Source: Enterovibrio gelatinilyticus | Lineage (GTDB): Bacteria; Pseudomonadota; Gammaproteobacteria; Enterobacterales; Vibrionaceae | Reading direction: 5' to 3' | DNA: 64,000 nt | Assembly (NCBI RefSeq): GCF_028683095.1 | Contig: NZ_JAJUBC010000014.1 | Coordinates: 1 to 64,000 of the forward strand | Shown here: positions 17,620 to 28,696 of the stretch, in pieces | How the letters are laid out: each line of letters begins with the position of its first letter | Numbering within the stretch: the stretch's first letter is position 1 | Notes under the pieces: generated by a model | Database searches by the model: none | Seen by the model: only the letters and a program-made list of their open reading frames with translations | Told to the model about the DNA's origin: nothing | Made by a program: the position numbers and the translations under genes

Positions 17620-17670
17620 ATTCATCATAGAATCACGATTTTCTATCGTTGCTGGCGCTCACAAACGAAG

Positions 17671-18576
17671 TTAGGATACTGGCACGGCTCGATTCAACTG
17701 CTGGGCGATGAGGCTCAACTCGAGCATAGAATACCGATGCTCAACAAACTCGTAGACATTGCCGGCCATCGCAAGCTTGTACAATGCAACCGCAGAGCCT
17801 AAATCACCTTGAGATTGATAACGCTTCGCCAGATAAAAATACCCTTCACAGAGTCGTTGCGCCAATTGAGCGTTATCAGTACTCGATCTCATGATCTCTC
17901 GAAAGAACGCCTCTTCACTAATGTCGTTAAGGTATAAACGCGCGATCAGCCAACCCCAGTCTTTTTTGTCAGACGCTTGGAAGTGAGCACGTAGCGCTTC
18001 TGTCGCCTGTTCATTACCCGACTTTTGCTGCTCAGCCAAGTACAGCCATATTGCACGGTAAGGGTCGTTCCCGTCGTCATTGTAATGCTTTAGTAGATCG
18101 CGTACAGCAAGGTCATAGCGACCGCCATAGTACAAAGCAATACCACGATTACGTTCTGCATACTGATGGGTTTCATCCAACTCTAGCGTTGAATCAAAGG
18201 CTTCATAGGCAGCGTCATACATACCACTTTGGGTAAAATAAACGCCTAGAATGTTAAATACATCAGGCTGCGCTGGGTTGTAGGACAGTGAACGGTTGAA
18301 ATCTAAACGAGCCAGATCACGCAACCCTAGGCTATCGTTGATTAAACCACGCTCGTAGTAAATCTGCGCTTTGTCTTGTTCTGTGAGATCTTCTCTCAGC
18401 AAGATTTGATCAATTCGCGCCAACTGCACTTCTTGTTGCGTGGTTGACTGCAGTGGCACAGCCATTGGCAAATAGTGCCAAGGTTGCGAGTTTTGCGTTG
18501 ACGTCGAAGTCGCACAGCCAGAAAGCAGTAGCAACGAACCAACAATGGTCAACGGCAGCCATCTCATATTTCGCAT
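17671..18576 (-). CDS. nlpI: Outer membrane lipoprotein NlpI, TPR adaptor
   Basis: A 301-residue lipoprotein with lipobox LLSGC (Cys21) and tetratricopeptide repeats across about residues 60-200 (e.g. AQIYYERGLINDSLGL and FNILGVYFTQSGMYDAAYEA). NlpI is an outer-membrane adaptor that scaffolds peptidoglycan hydrolases and the protease Prc. The position immediately downstream of pnp is conserved in enterobacteria and Vibrio. The start at 18576 gives a normal signal peptide; MRWLP three residues later is also possible. The two genes are separated by a terminator at 18601-18623, so nlpI may have its own promoter or depend on readthrough. Confidence 0.92.
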   Translation of the reverse strand: MRNMRWLPLTIVGSLLLLSGCATSTSTQNSQPWHYLPMAVPLQSTTQQEVQLARIDQILLREDLTEQDKAQIYYERGLINDSLGLRDLARLDFNRSLSYNPAQPDVFNILGVYFTQSGMYDAAYEAFDSTLELDETHQYAERNRGIALYYGGRYDLAVRDLLKHYNDDGNDPYRAIWLYLAEQQKSGNEQATEALRAHFQASDKKDWGWLIARLYLNDISEEAFFREIMRSSTDNAQLAQRLCEGYFYLAKRYQSQGDLGSAVALYKLAMAGNVYEFVEHRYSMLELSLIAQQLNRAVPVS

Positions 18577-18600
18577 GTGTGCGTATCTCCAGATAAAACA

Positions 18601-18623
18601 AAAGGGGGCATAGCCCCCTTTTT
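18601..18623 (-). terminator. Terminator after pnp
   Basis: Stem AAAGGGGGC / GCCCCCTTT with a 3-nt loop, between pnp and nlpI. Its T-rich tail on the - strand is short (TTTGTTTT). Confidence 0.75.
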
Positions 18624-18650
18624 ATACCGCGTTTAACGCGAGTGTGTCAC

Positions 18651-20780
18651 TTATTCTGCGTCAGCTTCAGGCTGAGCGTCAGTTTCAGCAGCAGGTGCTT
18701 GCTCTACTGCTTCTTTCATGCTCAGGCGGATACGGCCTTGACGGTCGATTTCCAGAACCTTGACTTGAACTTCTTGACCTTGTTCTACGTAGTCAGACAC
18801 TTTCTCGATGCGCTTATCAGCCACTTGAGAGATGTGTACCAGACCTTCTTTGGTGCCGATAACAGACACAAAGCAACCGAAGTCAACAATGCGCGTTACT
18901 TTACCCGTGTAGATACGGCCTACTTCTACTTCAGCAGTCAGCGCTTCGATGCGTGCAATTGCCGCTTTCGCTTTCTCACCGTCAGTTGCTGCGATCTTCA
19001 CTGTACCGTCATCTTCGATTTCGATAGTTGTGTCAGTTTCGTCAGTCAATGCACGGATAACAGCGCCGCCTTTACCGATAACATCTTTGATCTTCTCAGG
19101 GTTGATCTTGATGGTATGGATGCGTGGTGCGAATTCAGAGATATCGTCACGAGCTGCAGAGATTGCTTGGTCCATCACGCTTAGGATGTGCAGACGCGCG
19201 CCCTTAGCTTGGTTCAGAGCAATTTCCATGATCTCTTTAGTGATACCTTCGATTTTAATGTCCATCTGCAGCGCAGTAACACCATCATCAGTACCCGCTA
19301 CTTTGAAGTCCATGTCGCCTAGGTGATCTTCGTCACCCAAGATGTCAGACAGAACAACGAAGTCGCTTTCTTCTTTCACAAGACCCATTGCGATACCCGC
19401 AACAGATTTCTTGATAGGTACACCCGCGTCCATTAGCGCAAGAGAAGTACCACATACAGACGCCATTGAAGACGAACCGTTAGATTCAGTGATTTCAGAA
19501 ACCACACGAACGGTGTACGGGAATTCATCTTGTGAAGGCATTACTGCTGCAATACCACGCTTAGCCAGTTTACCGTGGCCGATTTCACGACGCTTAGGAG
19601 AACCAACGAAACCTGTTTCACCTACACAGTATGGAGGGAAGTTGTAGTGCAGTAGGAAGTTGTCAGTGCGCTCACCAGTGATTGAATCAATGATTTGTGC
19701 GTCACGCTGCGTACCAAGGGTCGCAGTAACAAGAGCCTGAGTTTCACCACGAGTGAACAATGAAGAACCGTGGGTACGTGGAAGTACACCAGTACGTACG
19801 TCTAGCGCACGAACCATGTCTTTTTCACGGCCATCAATACGTGGGTTACCAGCAATGATGCGGCCACGTACAACGTTCTTCTCAAGGCTGCCCAGCATGC
19901 CTTGGATTTCACGAACGTTCAGATCGTCATTCTCTTCGCTCATTTGAGCGATAACGCTTTGCTTGATTTCACCAACTTGTGCGTAACGCGCCATTTTCTC
20001 GGTGATTTGGTACGCTTCTACGAAACGTGCTTCAGCCAGTTCTGCAACGCGTGCTTTACGCTCAGCGTTAACAACTGGTGCAGCCCAATCCCAAGAAGGA
20101 GTAGCAACTTCAGCTGCGAACTCGTTGATTGCTTTAATAGCAACTTGTTGTTGGTCATGACCAAAAACAACCGCTTGTAGCATTTGCTCTTCGCTTAGAC
20201 GGTCAGCTTCTGATTCAACCATCAGAACAGCGCCTTCAGTACCAGCGATAACCAGATCCAAACGGCTGCTTTCTAGTTCAGTGTTGCTTGGGTTCAATAC
20301 CAACTGATCGTTGATGAAACCAACACGTGCAGCACCGATTGGGCCGTTAAATGGCAAACCAGAAATAGTCAGTGCCGCTGACGTTGCAAGCATTGCTACG
20401 ATGTCAGGGTTAACGTCTGGGTTTACAGAAACCACAGTTGCGATAACTTGAACTTCGTTTTTGAAGCCGTCTGGGAAAAGTGGACGGATTGGACGGTCGA
20501 TCAGACGTGAAGTTAGTGTTTCGCCTTCTGAAGGACGACCTTCACGTTTGAAGAAACCACCTGGGATTTTACCCGCTGCGTAAGTACGCTCTTGGTAGTT
20601 AACCGTCAACGGGAAGAAGTCTTGACCTTCTACCGCGTCTTTTTTACCAACAACACTTACGAATACTGAAGTGTCGTCCATGCTAGCCATAACAGCTGCA
20701 GTTGCTTGGCGAGCCATAACGCCAGTTTCCAGCGTTACGGTGTGGTTACCATACTGGAATGTTTTTACGATTGGATTCAC
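18651..20780 (-). CDS. pnp: Polyribonucleotide nucleotidyltransferase (PNPase)
   Basis: A 709-residue phosphorolytic 3'-5' exoribonuclease of the RNA degradosome. It has two RNase PH-like domains (about residues 10-225 and 310-530) separated by the helical linker, a KH domain (about 555-610, with [14 protein letters not shown]) and an S1 domain (about 620-690, [19 protein letters not shown]). The tail is rich in Ala, Glu and Asp. Length matches E. coli PNPase (711). The gene lies downstream of rpsO, the classical rpsO-pnp arrangement. A long imperfect hairpin in its leader (20847-20919) fits the RNase III-dependent autoregulation known for E. coli pnp. Confidence 0.97.
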   Translation of the reverse strand: MNPIVKTFQYGNHTVTLETGVMARQATAAVMASMDDTSVFVSVVGKKDAVEGQDFFPLTVNYQERTYAAGKIPGGFFKREGRPSEGETLTSRLIDRPIRPLFPDGFKNEVQVIATVVSVNPDVNPDIVAMLATSAALTISGLPFNGPIGAARVGFINDQLVLNPSNTELESSRLDLVIAGTEGAVLMVESEADRLSEEQMLQAVVFGHDQQQVAIKAINEFAAEVATPSWDWAAPVVNAERKARVAELAEARFVEAYQITEKMARYAQVGEIKQSVIAQMSEENDDLNVREIQGMLGSLEKNVVRGRIIAGNPRIDGREKDMVRALDVRTGVLPRTHGSSLFTRGETQALVTATLGTQRDAQIIDSITGERTDNFLLHYNFPPYCVGETGFVGSPKRREIGHGKLAKRGIAAVMPSQDEFPYTVRVVSEITESNGSSSMASVCGTSLALMDAGVPIKKSVAGIAMGLVKEESDFVVLSDILGDEDHLGDMDFKVAGTDDGVTALQMDIKIEGITKEIMEIALNQAKGARLHILSVMDQAISAARDDISEFAPRIHTIKINPEKIKDVIGKGGAVIRALTDETDTTIEIEDDGTVKIAATDGEKAKAAIARIEALTAEVEVGRIYTGKVTRIVDFGCFVSVIGTKEGLVHISQVADKRIEKVSDYVEQGQEVQVKVLEIDRQGRIRLSMKEAVEQAPAAETDAQPEADAE

Positions 20781-20846
20781 GTGAAATTCCTTGTTTTATT
20801 TGCACTTACTTAGTGCGAGTCACTTTATTCTCAATGGCTTCACCAA

Positions 20847-20919
20847 TCGCGACTAATGACAAAACTCAATTATTCTTCATAAGAAGAATACGACAACAGA
20901 GTGTTCTCAATAGTCGCGA
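20847..20919 (-). promoter_or_regulatory. Long pnp leader hairpin, likely RNase III site
   Basis: The outer arms TCGCGACTA / TAGTCGCGA pair perfectly, and over 21 positions the arms pair at 18. An inner 7-bp stem ATTCTTC / GAAGAAT closes a TTAT loop. An irregular extended duplex in this position matches the RNase III-cleaved pnp leader that underlies PNPase autoregulation in E. coli. Function is inferred from position and shape. Confidence 0.7.
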
Positions 20920-21144
20920 CCTGATGGTCGACTTCGTAGACTGCGAAGCCAATGAAAGCGCCAATATTATATACCCAAACTGACGCAATATGCATGTTTC
21001 GGCAAGAATTACTGGAGTGATGCTCAAGGGTGAGTATACATACGGCTTTCAGGCCAACTGAAAAGGTCGCATTGGACACAAACCCACTGACTACCGAACA
21101 ATAAGCCTAGCCGACACATTATGAAAGAAGGGAGCAAAAACGAG

Positions 21145-21169
21145 AAAAGGAGCCACTAGGGCTCCTTTT
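21145..21169 (-). terminator. Terminator downstream of rpsO
   Basis: A 10-bp stem (AAAAGGAGCC / GGCTCCTTTT) with loop ACTAG starts 32 bases after the rpsO stop on the - strand. Confidence 0.85.
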
Positions 21170-21200
21170 CGGTATGCGGTGCTTAAAAGCCAAAGGCTTA

Positions 21201-21470
21201 TTAGCGACGCAGACCCAGACGCTTGATCAGGTCAAGGTAACGGTCAGCGTTTTTGCCTTTCAAGTAGTCAAGCAGTTTACGACGACGCGAAACCATGCGC
21301 AGTAGACCGCGACGGCTGTGGTGATCACCTTTGTGCTCAGCGAAGTGGCCTTGCAGGTGATTGATAGAAGCAGTCAAAAGCGCTACTTGAACTTCTGGAG
21401 AACCAGTGTCGTTAGTGCCTTGTGCGTATTCTGCAACGATTGCTGCTTTAGTTTCTGCATTCAGAGACAT
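21201..21470 (-). CDS. rpsO: 30S ribosomal protein uS15
   Basis: An 89-residue S15, the usual length. It binds 16S rRNA early in 30S assembly. The core [19 protein letters not shown] is diagnostic of S15, and [10 protein letters not shown] lies near the C-terminus. It is the last gene of the truB side and the first of the rpsO-pnp pair, with a terminator between it and pnp. Confidence 0.98.
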   Translation of the reverse strand: MSLNAETKAAIVAEYAQGTNDTGSPEVQVALLTASINHLQGHFAEHKGDHHSRRGLLRMVSRRRKLLDYLKGKNADRYLDLIKRLGLRR

Positions 21471-21614
21471 AGTCTATTCCTAAATGTAAAAGGTTATATT
21501 TGCGCCAGCCAATCTCTGATTCAGCCGACACCCGAGCGGCGGATTCTACAGCGCTTACCTCGATAAGGCAATCGATATAGTCTCTACCAAAATACTATTT
21601 TCTGTTTTGGAAAT

Positions 21615-22562
21615 TTATTCCTGACGGATCTTAACCAAACGTTTTGGTGCGATCAGGCCGTCAGCATCAATTTCACCCACACCAATAAAGGTGCGCTCTT
21701 CGCCCATTGTCATACGGACCTGCCCTTCAGCAGGCGCATTTGCCGCCTGAACGGCTTGACCTTGCAAGACATAACTTGCGACGGTAGGGAGAATATTCAC
21801 TTCTTCTAAATCTTGAACAGCAGAGTCAAGAGGAAGTAGCAAAGGGTCAAGCAGTTCACGAGGCTGAACGCCTTGTTCACGCGCTTGCTCTAACAATTCT
21901 TCTAGCTGCTCTAGCGTGACCATTTTTTCAACGGGGTAACGAGACACACCGATACGGCGAAGTGCCGTAACATGCGCACCACAACCCAGCATTTCACCCA
22001 AATCATCAACGATGGTGCGGATGTAAGTACCTTTAGAGCAATGCACTTCCATCTCGATTTCATCGCCTTCGAAGCGAAGTAGCGTGATTTCGAAAACGTT
22101 GATTTTACGCGCTTCGCGTGGCACTTCGATGCCAGCACGAGCATATTCGTAAAGTGGTTTGCCTTCGAATTTCAACGCAGAGAACATAGATGGTACTTGC
22201 ATGGTTTCGCCACGGAAACTTGCAATGAAACCTTCCAATTGTTCTTGGGTCACGTTCACGTCGCGCGTTTCTACTACTTCGCCATCTGAATCAGAGGTGT
22301 TAGTACGCTCGCCCAACTTCGCGACAACCACGTAGCGCTTGTCAGAATCGAGCAAGAACTGCGAAAACTTAGTGGCTTCACCAAAACAAATTGGCAACAT
22401 ACCCGTCGCCAATGGATCAAGTGCACCAGTGTGGCCAGCTTTTTCTGCGAAGAAAATGCGTTTCACTTGCTGCAAAGCACCGTTTGAAGTAATACCCGTT
22501 GGTTTGTCTAGTAGAACAATCCCATCAACTGGGCGTCCCTGACGACGAGGACGGCGACCCAT
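21615..22562 (-). CDS. truB: tRNA pseudouridine-55 synthase TruB
   Basis: A 315-residue enzyme that makes pseudouridine 55 in the T-loop of tRNAs. The catalytic Asp lies in [15 protein letters not shown] (about residue 48), and the later [14 protein letters not shown] motif is typical. A C-terminal PUA-like domain ends with [19 protein letters not shown]. Length matches E. coli TruB (314). The start overlaps the rbfA stop in TAATG, so the two are translationally coupled within the nusA-infB operon. Confidence 0.97.
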   Translation of the reverse strand: MGRRPRRQGRPVDGIVLLDKPTGITSNGALQQVKRIFFAEKAGHTGALDPLATGMLPICFGEATKFSQFLLDSDKRYVVVAKLGERTNTSDSDGEVVETRDVNVTQEQLEGFIASFRGETMQVPSMFSALKFEGKPLYEYARAGIEVPREARKINVFEITLLRFEGDEIEMEVHCSKGTYIRTIVDDLGEMLGCGAHVTALRRIGVSRYPVEKMVTLEQLEELLEQAREQGVQPRELLDPLLLPLDSAVQDLEEVNILPTVASYVLQGQAVQAANAPAEGQVRMTMGEERTFIGVGEIDADGLIAPKRLVKIRQE

Positions 22563-22960
22563 TATTCTTTGTCTCCGTCATTGTCGTCTTCTACATGGCG
22601 TTCTTCATCAGACTTCACAGCCTGACTCACCAAGTTAGAAATGCGCATGCCTTCAGTCAGTGATTGGTCAAACACAAAAATCACTTCAGGGGTGATACGT
22701 AGACGAATTGCTTTACCAAGCAATGTGCGCACGTACCATGCTTGTTCATTCAATGCTTCCAGACCCGCTTCTGCGGTCTGATCGCCAGTCGTCAAAAAGG
22801 TCACGTGTACTTTTGCGTATGCAAGGTCACGAGAAACATCAACGCCTGATACCGTTACCATGCTGATGCGCGGGTCTTTGATCTCACGCTGCAGGATAAG
22901 TGCGACTTCTTTTTGCACTTGCTGCGATACACGCTGGGTACGGCTAAATTCTTTGGCCAT
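22562..22960 (-). CDS. rbfA: 30S ribosome-binding factor RbfA
   Basis: A 132-residue RNA-binding factor needed for late 30S maturation and cold adaptation. The single KH-like fold is recognisable from [22 protein letters not shown] and [13 protein letters not shown]. The C-terminus is acidic ([14 protein letters not shown]). It follows infB and is coupled to truB, the standard order. Confidence 0.96.
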   Translation of the reverse strand: MAKEFSRTQRVSQQVQKEVALILQREIKDPRISMVTVSGVDVSRDLAYAKVHVTFLTTGDQTAEAGLEALNEQAWYVRTLLGKAIRLRITPEVIFVFDQSLTEGMRISNLVSQAVKSDEERHVEDDNDGDKE

Positions 22961-22981
22961 AACTCTCTTCTCTCATAAAGA

Positions 22982-23013
22982 ATGGGGGGAAAGCGCTAAG
23001 CACTTCCCCCCAT
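22982..23013 (-). promoter_or_regulatory. G-rich hairpin in the infB-rbfA spacer
   Basis: A perfect 10-bp stem (ATGGGGGGAA / TTCCCCCCAT) with a 12-nt loop containing AGCGCT. The tail is TTCTTTATG, not a strong T run. It is probably a processing or partial termination signal inside the operon. Confidence 0.6.
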
Positions 23014-23045
23014 GGTGTTTATAAACAACCTGTTACAGGTAGCTA

Positions 23046-25742
23046 TTATTCGATGGTGCGTTTCACTTCAACGATTTCGAATACTTCGATTTGGTCGCCA
23101 GTGCGAACATCGTTGTAGTTCTTAACGCCGATACCACACTCGTAGCCTTTCGCTACTTCGTTGACATCGTCTTTAAAGCGACGCAGTGACTCTAGCTCAC
23201 CTTCATAGATAACAACGTTGTCACGCAGTACGCGGATTGGGTTGTTACGCTTGATGGTACCTTCAGAAACGATACAGCCTGCAATTGCACCAATCTTAGG
23301 TGATTTGAAGACTTCACGTACTTCAGCCAGACCCATAATTTCTTGTTTGAACTCAGGCGCAAGCATACCGCTCATCGCTTGTTTCACTTCATCAATCAGG
23401 GCGTAGATCACTGAGTAGTAACGCAGATCTAGGCTTTCAGCATCAATCGTCTTACGCGCAGACGCATCAGCACGAACGTTGAAGCCAACCAAGATAGCGT
23501 TTGAAGCAGCAGCTAGAACCGCATCGGTTTCGGTGATAGCACCAACACCCGAACCTACGATCTTCACTTTTACTTCGTCAGTAGACAGTTTAACCAGTGA
23601 GTCTGCAATGGCTTCAACAGAACCTTGTACATCAGCTTTCAGTACAATGTTCAGCTCAGACACTTCACCTTCAGCCATGTTAGAGAACATGTTTTCCAGT
23701 TTCGCTTTCTGCTGGCGAGCCAGTTTAACGTCACGGAATTTGCCTTGGCGGTAAAGAGCAACTTCACGCGCTTTACGCTCATCACGAACAACAGTCGCTT
23801 CATCACCTGCAGAAGGAACACCGGAAAGACCCAGGATTTCGACAGGGATAGACGGGCCAGCTTCTTCAACGTCTTTACCGTTCTCATCGCGCATTGCACG
23901 AACACGGCCATATTCAAGACCACAAAGAACGATATCGCCTTTTTTCAGCGTACCTTCTTGTACAAGAACAGTAGCAACTGGGCCACGGCCTTTGTCTAGA
24001 CGTGATTCGATAACCACACCGCTCGCCATGCTGTCACGTACGGCTTCAAGCTCAAGAACTTCTGATTGCAGCAAGATTGCTTCAAGCAGTTCGTCAATGT
24101 TAAGACCTTGCTTAGCAGAAACATGAACGAACATGTTTTCGCCGCCCCAGTCTTCAGACATAACGTTGTGCTGAGACAGTTCATTCTTCACGCGATCTGG
24201 GTCAGCAGCTTCTTTATCGATCTTGTTCACAGCAACGATAAGTGGCACATCGGCCGCTTTTGCGTGCTGGATAGCTTCGATAGTTTGTGGCATTACGCCA
24301 TCGTCCGCTGCAACAACCAGAACAACGATATCCGTTGCTTTAGCACCACGTGCACGCATTGATGTAAACGCTGCGTGTCCTGGAGTATCCAAGAAGGTGA
24401 TCATGCCGTTTTCAGTTTCAACGTGGTATGCACCAATGTGCTGGGTAATACCACCGGCTTCGCCAGAAGCAACGTGTGCTTTACGAATGTAATCAAGTAG
24501 CGATGTTTTACCGTGGTCAACGTGACCCATGATAGTAACAACAGGTGCACGTGGTTCACGTTTTGCACTGTCATCACGATCCAGCATGACCGCTTCTTCA
24601 AGTTCGTTCTCTTTACGAAGAACAACCTTGTGACCCATTTCTTCTGCAACCAGTGCTGCAGTTTCTTGGTCAATAACTTGGTTGATGGTTGCCATTGCGC
24701 CCATCTTCATCATGGTTTTGATAACTTCGGTAGCTTTAACAGCCATCTTGTTAGCAAGTTCAGCAACAGTGACTGTTTCGCCGATTTCTACATCACGGTT
24801 AACTTTCTGTGCTGGCTTCTGGAAACCATGCTGCATAGACGTTGGCTTAGACATACGGCCTTTCAGCTTGCCGCCTTTACCACCACGTCCGCGATTTGCT
24901 GACGAGTCGTCTTTATCTTGTGCTGATTTTTTCTTCTTGCGACGACGTGGTGCAGCTTCTTGGCGGCGATCCGCTTCGTCTTCTGCTTCGCGTGCATGTT
25001 GGAAAGTTGTAACGTGATGATCTGTTGCTTCCATTACATCTGTTACCACTTCTTGCTTACTCCAACGCTCTTCGTTCAATTCTGCCATCTTGCGTGCCTC
25101 TTCTAGCTGGCGCTGACTTTCTTCTTCAGCTCTACGCTTGGCTTCCTCTTCCTGGCGACGCTTGAGTTCATCAGCTTCATTTTTTGCTTGCGCCTCAGAA
25201 GCTTCACGAGATGCTTTTTGCTCTGCAGTCTCGTTCAAAGCTTTTGATTTCTCAGCCGCAACGCGTAATTTTTCTTCGGCGTCACGTTTCGCTTTTTCTT
25301 CAGCGTCACGCTTTGCTTTTTCTTCGGCTTCTCGCTTCGCTGCTTCTTCAGCTTCGCGACGGGCTTTTTCCTCAGCCTCACGCTGTGCTGCTTCTTCAGC
25401 TTCACGTTGTGCAGCTTCCTGCGCTACACGTTGTTCTTCGAGGTCGCTGCGCTTCACGTAGGTGCGCTTTTTGCGCACTTCTACCTGAACATCCTTACTC
25501 TTTCCGCCAGCACCAGAAACACTCAAGGTGCTGCGTTTTTTGCGCTGTAACGTCAGTCGAGTTGGAGCGCTACCATCGTCGCCGTGCTCACGCTTCAGAT
25601 GCGAAAGCAGAGTCTGCTTCTCATCTTGGCTTACGCTGTCTTCTGCTGACTTTTGAATGCCTGCATCTTGAAACTGCTTAAGCAAACGATCTACCGGCGT
25701 ATCGATCTCGCTCGCCAGTGATTTAACTGTAACTTCTGACAT
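23046..25742 (-). CDS. infB: Translation initiation factor IF-2
   Basis: An 898-residue GTPase that delivers initiator tRNA to the 30S subunit. The N-terminal region has an IF2-associated domain (about 1-55), then a charged helical stretch rich in Glu, Ala, Lys and Arg (about 95-220), a basic segment (about 270-300) and a second IF2-N domain. The G domain starts near residue 395 with G1 [11 protein letters not shown], then DTPGHAAF and NKID. C-terminal domains III and IV bind fMet-tRNA. E. coli IF2 is 890 residues. Multiple in-frame starts for shorter IF2 forms are known in E. coli; I cannot fix them here. Confidence 0.97.
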   Translation of the reverse strand: MSEVTVKSLASEIDTPVDRLLKQFQDAGIQKSAEDSVSQDEKQTLLSHLKREHGDDGSAPTRLTLQRKKRSTLSVSGAGGKSKDVQVEVRKKRTYVKRSDLEEQRVAQEAAQREAEEAAQREAEEKARREAEEAAKREAEEKAKRDAEEKAKRDAEEKLRVAAEKSKALNETAEQKASREASEAQAKNEADELKRRQEEEAKRRAEEESQRQLEEARKMAELNEERWSKQEVVTDVMEATDHHVTTFQHAREAEDEADRRQEAAPRRRKKKKSAQDKDDSSANRGRGGKGGKLKGRMSKPTSMQHGFQKPAQKVNRDVEIGETVTVAELANKMAVKATEVIKTMMKMGAMATINQVIDQETAALVAEEMGHKVVLRKENELEEAVMLDRDDSAKREPRAPVVTIMGHVDHGKTSLLDYIRKAHVASGEAGGITQHIGAYHVETENGMITFLDTPGHAAFTSMRARGAKATDIVVLVVAADDGVMPQTIEAIQHAKAADVPLIVAVNKIDKEAADPDRVKNELSQHNVMSEDWGGENMFVHVSAKQGLNIDELLEAILLQSEVLELEAVRDSMASGVVIESRLDKGRGPVATVLVQEGTLKKGDIVLCGLEYGRVRAMRDENGKDVEEAGPSIPVEILGLSGVPSAGDEATVVRDERKAREVALYRQGKFRDVKLARQQKAKLENMFSNMAEGEVSELNIVLKADVQGSVEAIADSLVKLSTDEVKVKIVGSGVGAITETDAVLAAASNAILVGFNVRADASARKTIDAESLDLRYYSVIYALIDEVKQAMSGMLAPEFKQEIMGLAEVREVFKSPKIGAIAGCIVSEGTIKRNNPIRVLRDNVVIYEGELESLRRFKDDVNEVAKGYECGIGVKNYNDVRTGDQIEVFEIVEVKRTIE
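25272..25418 (-). repeat. infB: 24-bp tandem repeat inside infB
   Basis: About six 24-bp units encode an eight-residue periodic coil of the type EEAAQREA / EEKAKRDA. The units differ at several bases, so the array is partly degenerate. Confidence 0.85.
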
Positions 25743-25763
25743 TCTGCTCCTCCTTTGCTGCGC

Positions 25764-27251
25764 TTAAGCTTCGTCGCTGAACCAGCAAATATTGCGTGCT
25801 GCCATGATAAGCTCGCCCGCTTTAACTTCATCCATTCCCTCGATATCTAGAAGATCATCAGTGCCTTGGTCGGCCAGATCTTCCAATGTGCAGATACCTT
25901 TTGTCGCCAGGCGGAACGCCATATCACGCTCCAAGCCTTCTAGACCCAACAGGTCTTCAGCAGGCTCTGCACCGTCAAGGATTTCTTCTTTCGCCAATGC
26001 AATAGTGGTCAGTGCTTCTTTCGCACGGCTACGCAGTTCTTCAACGGTATCTTCATCAAGACCGTCAACTTCCATTAGCTCTGCGGCTGGCACATAAGCC
26101 ACTTCTTCCAATGTGGTGAAACCTTCTTCAACCAACATTGCTGCGAAGTCTTCGTCGATGTCTAGGTGCTTACTAAACAGCTCAATAGACTGACCCGCTT
26201 CTTCCTGGTGCTTCTTCTTAAGATCTTCAACAGTCATCACGTTCAACACCCAACCAGTTAGTTGTGATGCTAGACGTACGTTTTGACCGTTACGACCAAT
26301 CGCTTGCGCCAGATTGTCAGCTTCAACTGCGATATCCATTGTGTGGGTATCTTCGTCTACGATAATAGACGCAACTTCAGCAGGTGCCATCGCATTGATA
26401 ACCAATTGCGCTGGGTTGTCATCCCATAAAACAATATCGATACGCTCGCCACCTAGTTCACCCGAAACGGCTTGAACTCGCGCACCACGCATACCAACAC
26501 ACGCACCAACAGGGTCAATACGCTTGTCATTTGTCTTCACGGCAATTTTTGCACGTGAGCCAGGATCGCGGGCTGCGCCCATGATCTCGATCATTTCTTC
26601 GCCGATTTCTGGCACTTCAATGCGGAACAGTTCGATCAGCATTTCAGGCTTAGAGCGAGTCATGAACAATTGGAAGCCGCGCGCTTCTGGACGCACAGCA
26701 TACAGCAAACCGCGCACGCGGTCGCCTGGACGGAAATTTTCACGTGGCAACTGATCGTCACGTTGGATTGCCGCTTCTGCATTATTGCCAAGGTCAACGA
26801 TGATCACATCACGGTTAACTTTCTTCACAATACCAGTGATCAGCTCACCTTCATTGTCCATGAACTGCTCAACCACTTGCTCACGCTCAGCTTCACGTAC
26901 TTTTTGTACAATAACTTGCTTCGCGGTTTGTGTGGTAATGCGGTCAAACGTAACAGACTCGATGTCGTCTTCTACGAAGCTACCAACTACCATAGTTTCA
27001 TCTTCAAACTGAGCAGCTTCAAGCGTGATTTCGCGAGTTGGTTGAGTGACTTCTTCAACAACTTCCCAACGACGGAACGTTTCGAATTCGCCCGTTTTAC
27101 GGTCGATTACAACACGTACTTCGATCTCTGCTTCGTGTTTTTTCTTAGTGGCCGTTGCCAGCGCTGTTTCCAACGCTTCAAAAATGCGCTCGCGAGGAAC
27201 TGCTTTTTCGTTGGATACCGCTTCGACGACAGCCAAGATTTCTTTGTTCAT
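25764..27251 (-). CDS. nusA: Transcription elongation/termination factor NusA
   Basis: A 495-residue protein with an N-terminal RNA polymerase-binding domain, an S1 domain (about 135-200), two KH domains (about 230-345, including [15 protein letters not shown] and [15 protein letters not shown]) and two acidic C-terminal repeats (about 365-490). It controls pausing, termination and antitermination. Length equals E. coli NusA (495). It lies between rimP and infB in the standard operon, 20 bp upstream of infB. Confidence 0.98.
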   Translation of the reverse strand: MNKEILAVVEAVSNEKAVPRERIFEALETALATATKKKHEAEIEVRVVIDRKTGEFETFRRWEVVEEVTQPTREITLEAAQFEDETMVVGSFVEDDIESVTFDRITTQTAKQVIVQKVREAEREQVVEQFMDNEGELITGIVKKVNRDVIIVDLGNNAEAAIQRDDQLPRENFRPGDRVRGLLYAVRPEARGFQLFMTRSKPEMLIELFRIEVPEIGEEMIEIMGAARDPGSRAKIAVKTNDKRIDPVGACVGMRGARVQAVSGELGGERIDIVLWDDNPAQLVINAMAPAEVASIIVDEDTHTMDIAVEADNLAQAIGRNGQNVRLASQLTGWVLNVMTVEDLKKKHQEEAGQSIELFSKHLDIDEDFAAMLVEEGFTTLEEVAYVPAAELMEVDGLDEDTVEELRSRAKEALTTIALAKEEILDGAEPAEDLLGLEGLERDMAFRLATKGICTLEDLADQGTDDLLDIEGMDEVKAGELIMAARNICWFSDEA

Positions 27252-27272
27252 GAACTAATGCCTCATTTAAGC

Positions 27273-27728
27273 TTAAAATGAAGGAACCAGGTTGGCCTTG
27301 GCAATATTGCTCAGGGCAAACGCTTCTTCGTTGCCATCGACGTTGATGGTCACAGTCTCACCTTCCATAGAAAGAATGACGCCTTTCCATTTGCGGCGGT
27401 TTTGCATAGCCATTTTCAGCACTATGTTGACTTCATGACCAATAAAACGCTGGTAATGTGCAGCGATAAAAAGTGGTCTCTCCAAACCTGGAGATGAAAC
27501 TTCAAGGTGGTAAGCCACAGTAATTGGATCTTCTACGTCCATGACTGCACTAACCTGACGGCTCACTTCAGCACAAGATTCAACTGTGATGCCGTTCTCG
27601 TGATCGATAAAGATACGAAGGGTTGAGTGCTGTCCAGCGCGAACAAACTCAAGCCCTACAAGCTCATAGTCTAACGCTGCAACAGGTGCTTCAAGCATAG
27701 CGAAAAGCTGTTTTTCTAATCCTGTCAT
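27273..27728 (-). CDS. rimP: Ribosome maturation factor RimP
   Basis: A 151-residue 30S assembly factor. Conserved landmarks are the [10 protein letters not shown] start of the N-terminal domain, the [14 protein letters not shown] motif and an SH3-like C-terminal domain. It is the first protein gene after the initiator tRNA, as in the E. coli metY-rimP-nusA-infB operon. Confidence 0.96.
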   Translation of the reverse strand: MTGLEKQLFAMLEAPVAALDYELVGLEFVRAGQHSTLRIFIDHENGITVESCAEVSRQVSAVMDVEDPITVAYHLEVSSPGLERPLFIAAHYQRFIGHEVNIVLKMAMQNRRKWKGVILSMEGETVTINVDGNEEAFALSNIAKANLVPSF

Positions 27729-27742
27729 ACAAACCCCAGAAA

Positions 27743-27764
27743 TAAAAAAAGGGCTAAAAAGCCC
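27743..27764 (-). terminator. Terminator/attenuator just upstream of rimP
   Basis: On the - strand, GGGCT TTTT AGCCC is followed by T7. It lies 15 bases before the rimP start and must be read through for expression of nusA and infB, or serve as an attenuator. Confidence 0.75.
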
Positions 27765-27796
27765 AGTTATCCATCCGAATGGTCATCTTCAGATAA

Positions 27797-27821
27797 CAAA
27801 AAACCCCGAATATCGGGGTTT
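27797..27821 (-). terminator. Terminator between initiator tRNA and rimP
   Basis: Stem AAACCCCGA / TCGGGGTTT with a 3-nt loop, followed by T-rich sequence on the - strand, about 75 bases downstream of the tRNA-Met 3' end. Confidence 0.8.
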
Positions 27822-27840
27822 AATGCAACTGGACCCTTGT

Positions 27841-27890
27841 GTCATGGTTGCCCATGACCAGTGACTGTTTTGGTCTCTCTAAACAATCAC
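27841..27890 (-). promoter_or_regulatory. Two tandem hairpins downstream of the initiator tRNA
   Basis: 27841-27858 forms a perfect 7-bp hairpin (GTCATGG / CCATGAC). 27861-27890 forms a 10-bp stem with one mismatch (GTGACTGTTT / AAACAATCAC). With the two terminators they make four hairpins in 150 bases. They may guide tRNA 3'-end processing. Confidence 0.6.
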
Positions 27891-27897
27891 CGTAAAG

Positions 27898-27974
<77 letters not shown>

Positions 27975-28049
27975 TCCGATGGCGAATAGTATATCTTCGC
28001 CTCACACACTAATACAAGTACTGTGAACCATATTTCAGGATTTTTAAAT

Positions 28050-28136
<87 letters not shown>

Positions 28137-28147
28137 AAATCTATTTC

Positions 28148-28486
28148 TTAGTTAGGGATGTCACTGTTGCTACCAGTAGTAGCTGGAACATCACCTGCCT
28201 GCGTCTGCTCAGTCAATGGCACACTCAGGTCTTCATACTCACTACCCGATTGGATTTGGTGAGATGTTAAGTTACCTAGCACTAAGCTAAGTACAAAGAA
28301 TACAGTTGCGAAAATCGCAGTCATTCGGGTCAGAAAGTTTCCAGAGCCGCCAGAGCCAAATACACTATTTGATGCCCCAGCCCCGAAAGAGGCTCCCATA
28401 TCTGCGCCTTTACCCTGTTGAACCAAAACCAGGCCAATAACACCGAGCGCGGCCAACAGATAAATCACAAGTAGAATTTCGTACAT
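28148..28486 (-). CDS. secG: Preprotein translocase subunit SecG
   Basis: A 112-residue auxiliary subunit of the SecYEG channel. It has two membrane helices (about 4-22 and 52-72) and the conserved [18 protein letters not shown] segment between them. The tail is Thr/Ser/Gln-rich. I chose ATG at 28486, with GGTGG upstream, over a GTG three codons earlier. It lies between glmM and the tRNA pair on the same strand, the E. coli order. Confidence 0.95.
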   Translation of the reverse strand: MYEILLVIYLLAALGVIGLVLVQQGKGADMGASFGAGASNSVFGSGGSGNFLTRMTAIFATVFFVLSLVLGNLTSHQIQSGSEYEDLSVPLTEQTQAGDVPATTGSNSDIPN

Positions 28487-28696
28487 GGGTTCCACCTATG
28501 TTCCAAATTGTTGAGCCAGCTGACATTTAAGTTCACTAGCGCAACTCCCATCATTGGGAGCGGGAGAATACTAACGAATGCCAGACGGTGAAACAAGAGA
28601 AAAATGCAAAAAAACGGTAGTTTTCATCCCGTTTGCACATCTTGTAACCACCTTGACTCCCACTCCATGTCGTTTTTCTATCGTGCTTTTTGCAGG

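Larger units (their letters stand above)
20781..21200 (-). other. rpsO-pnp intergenic region
   Basis: 420 bases without a credible gene. It holds the rpsO terminator (21145-21169) and the pnp leader with its long hairpin (20847-20919). In E. coli the sRNA SraG is encoded here on the opposite strand; I see no clear equivalent. Confidence 0.7.

Noticed and set aside
25184-25681. 165-residue frame antisense to infB
   Set aside because: It is the mirror of the repetitive Glu/Ala/Lys coding region, rich in Leu and Arg from codon complementarity, with no start signal.
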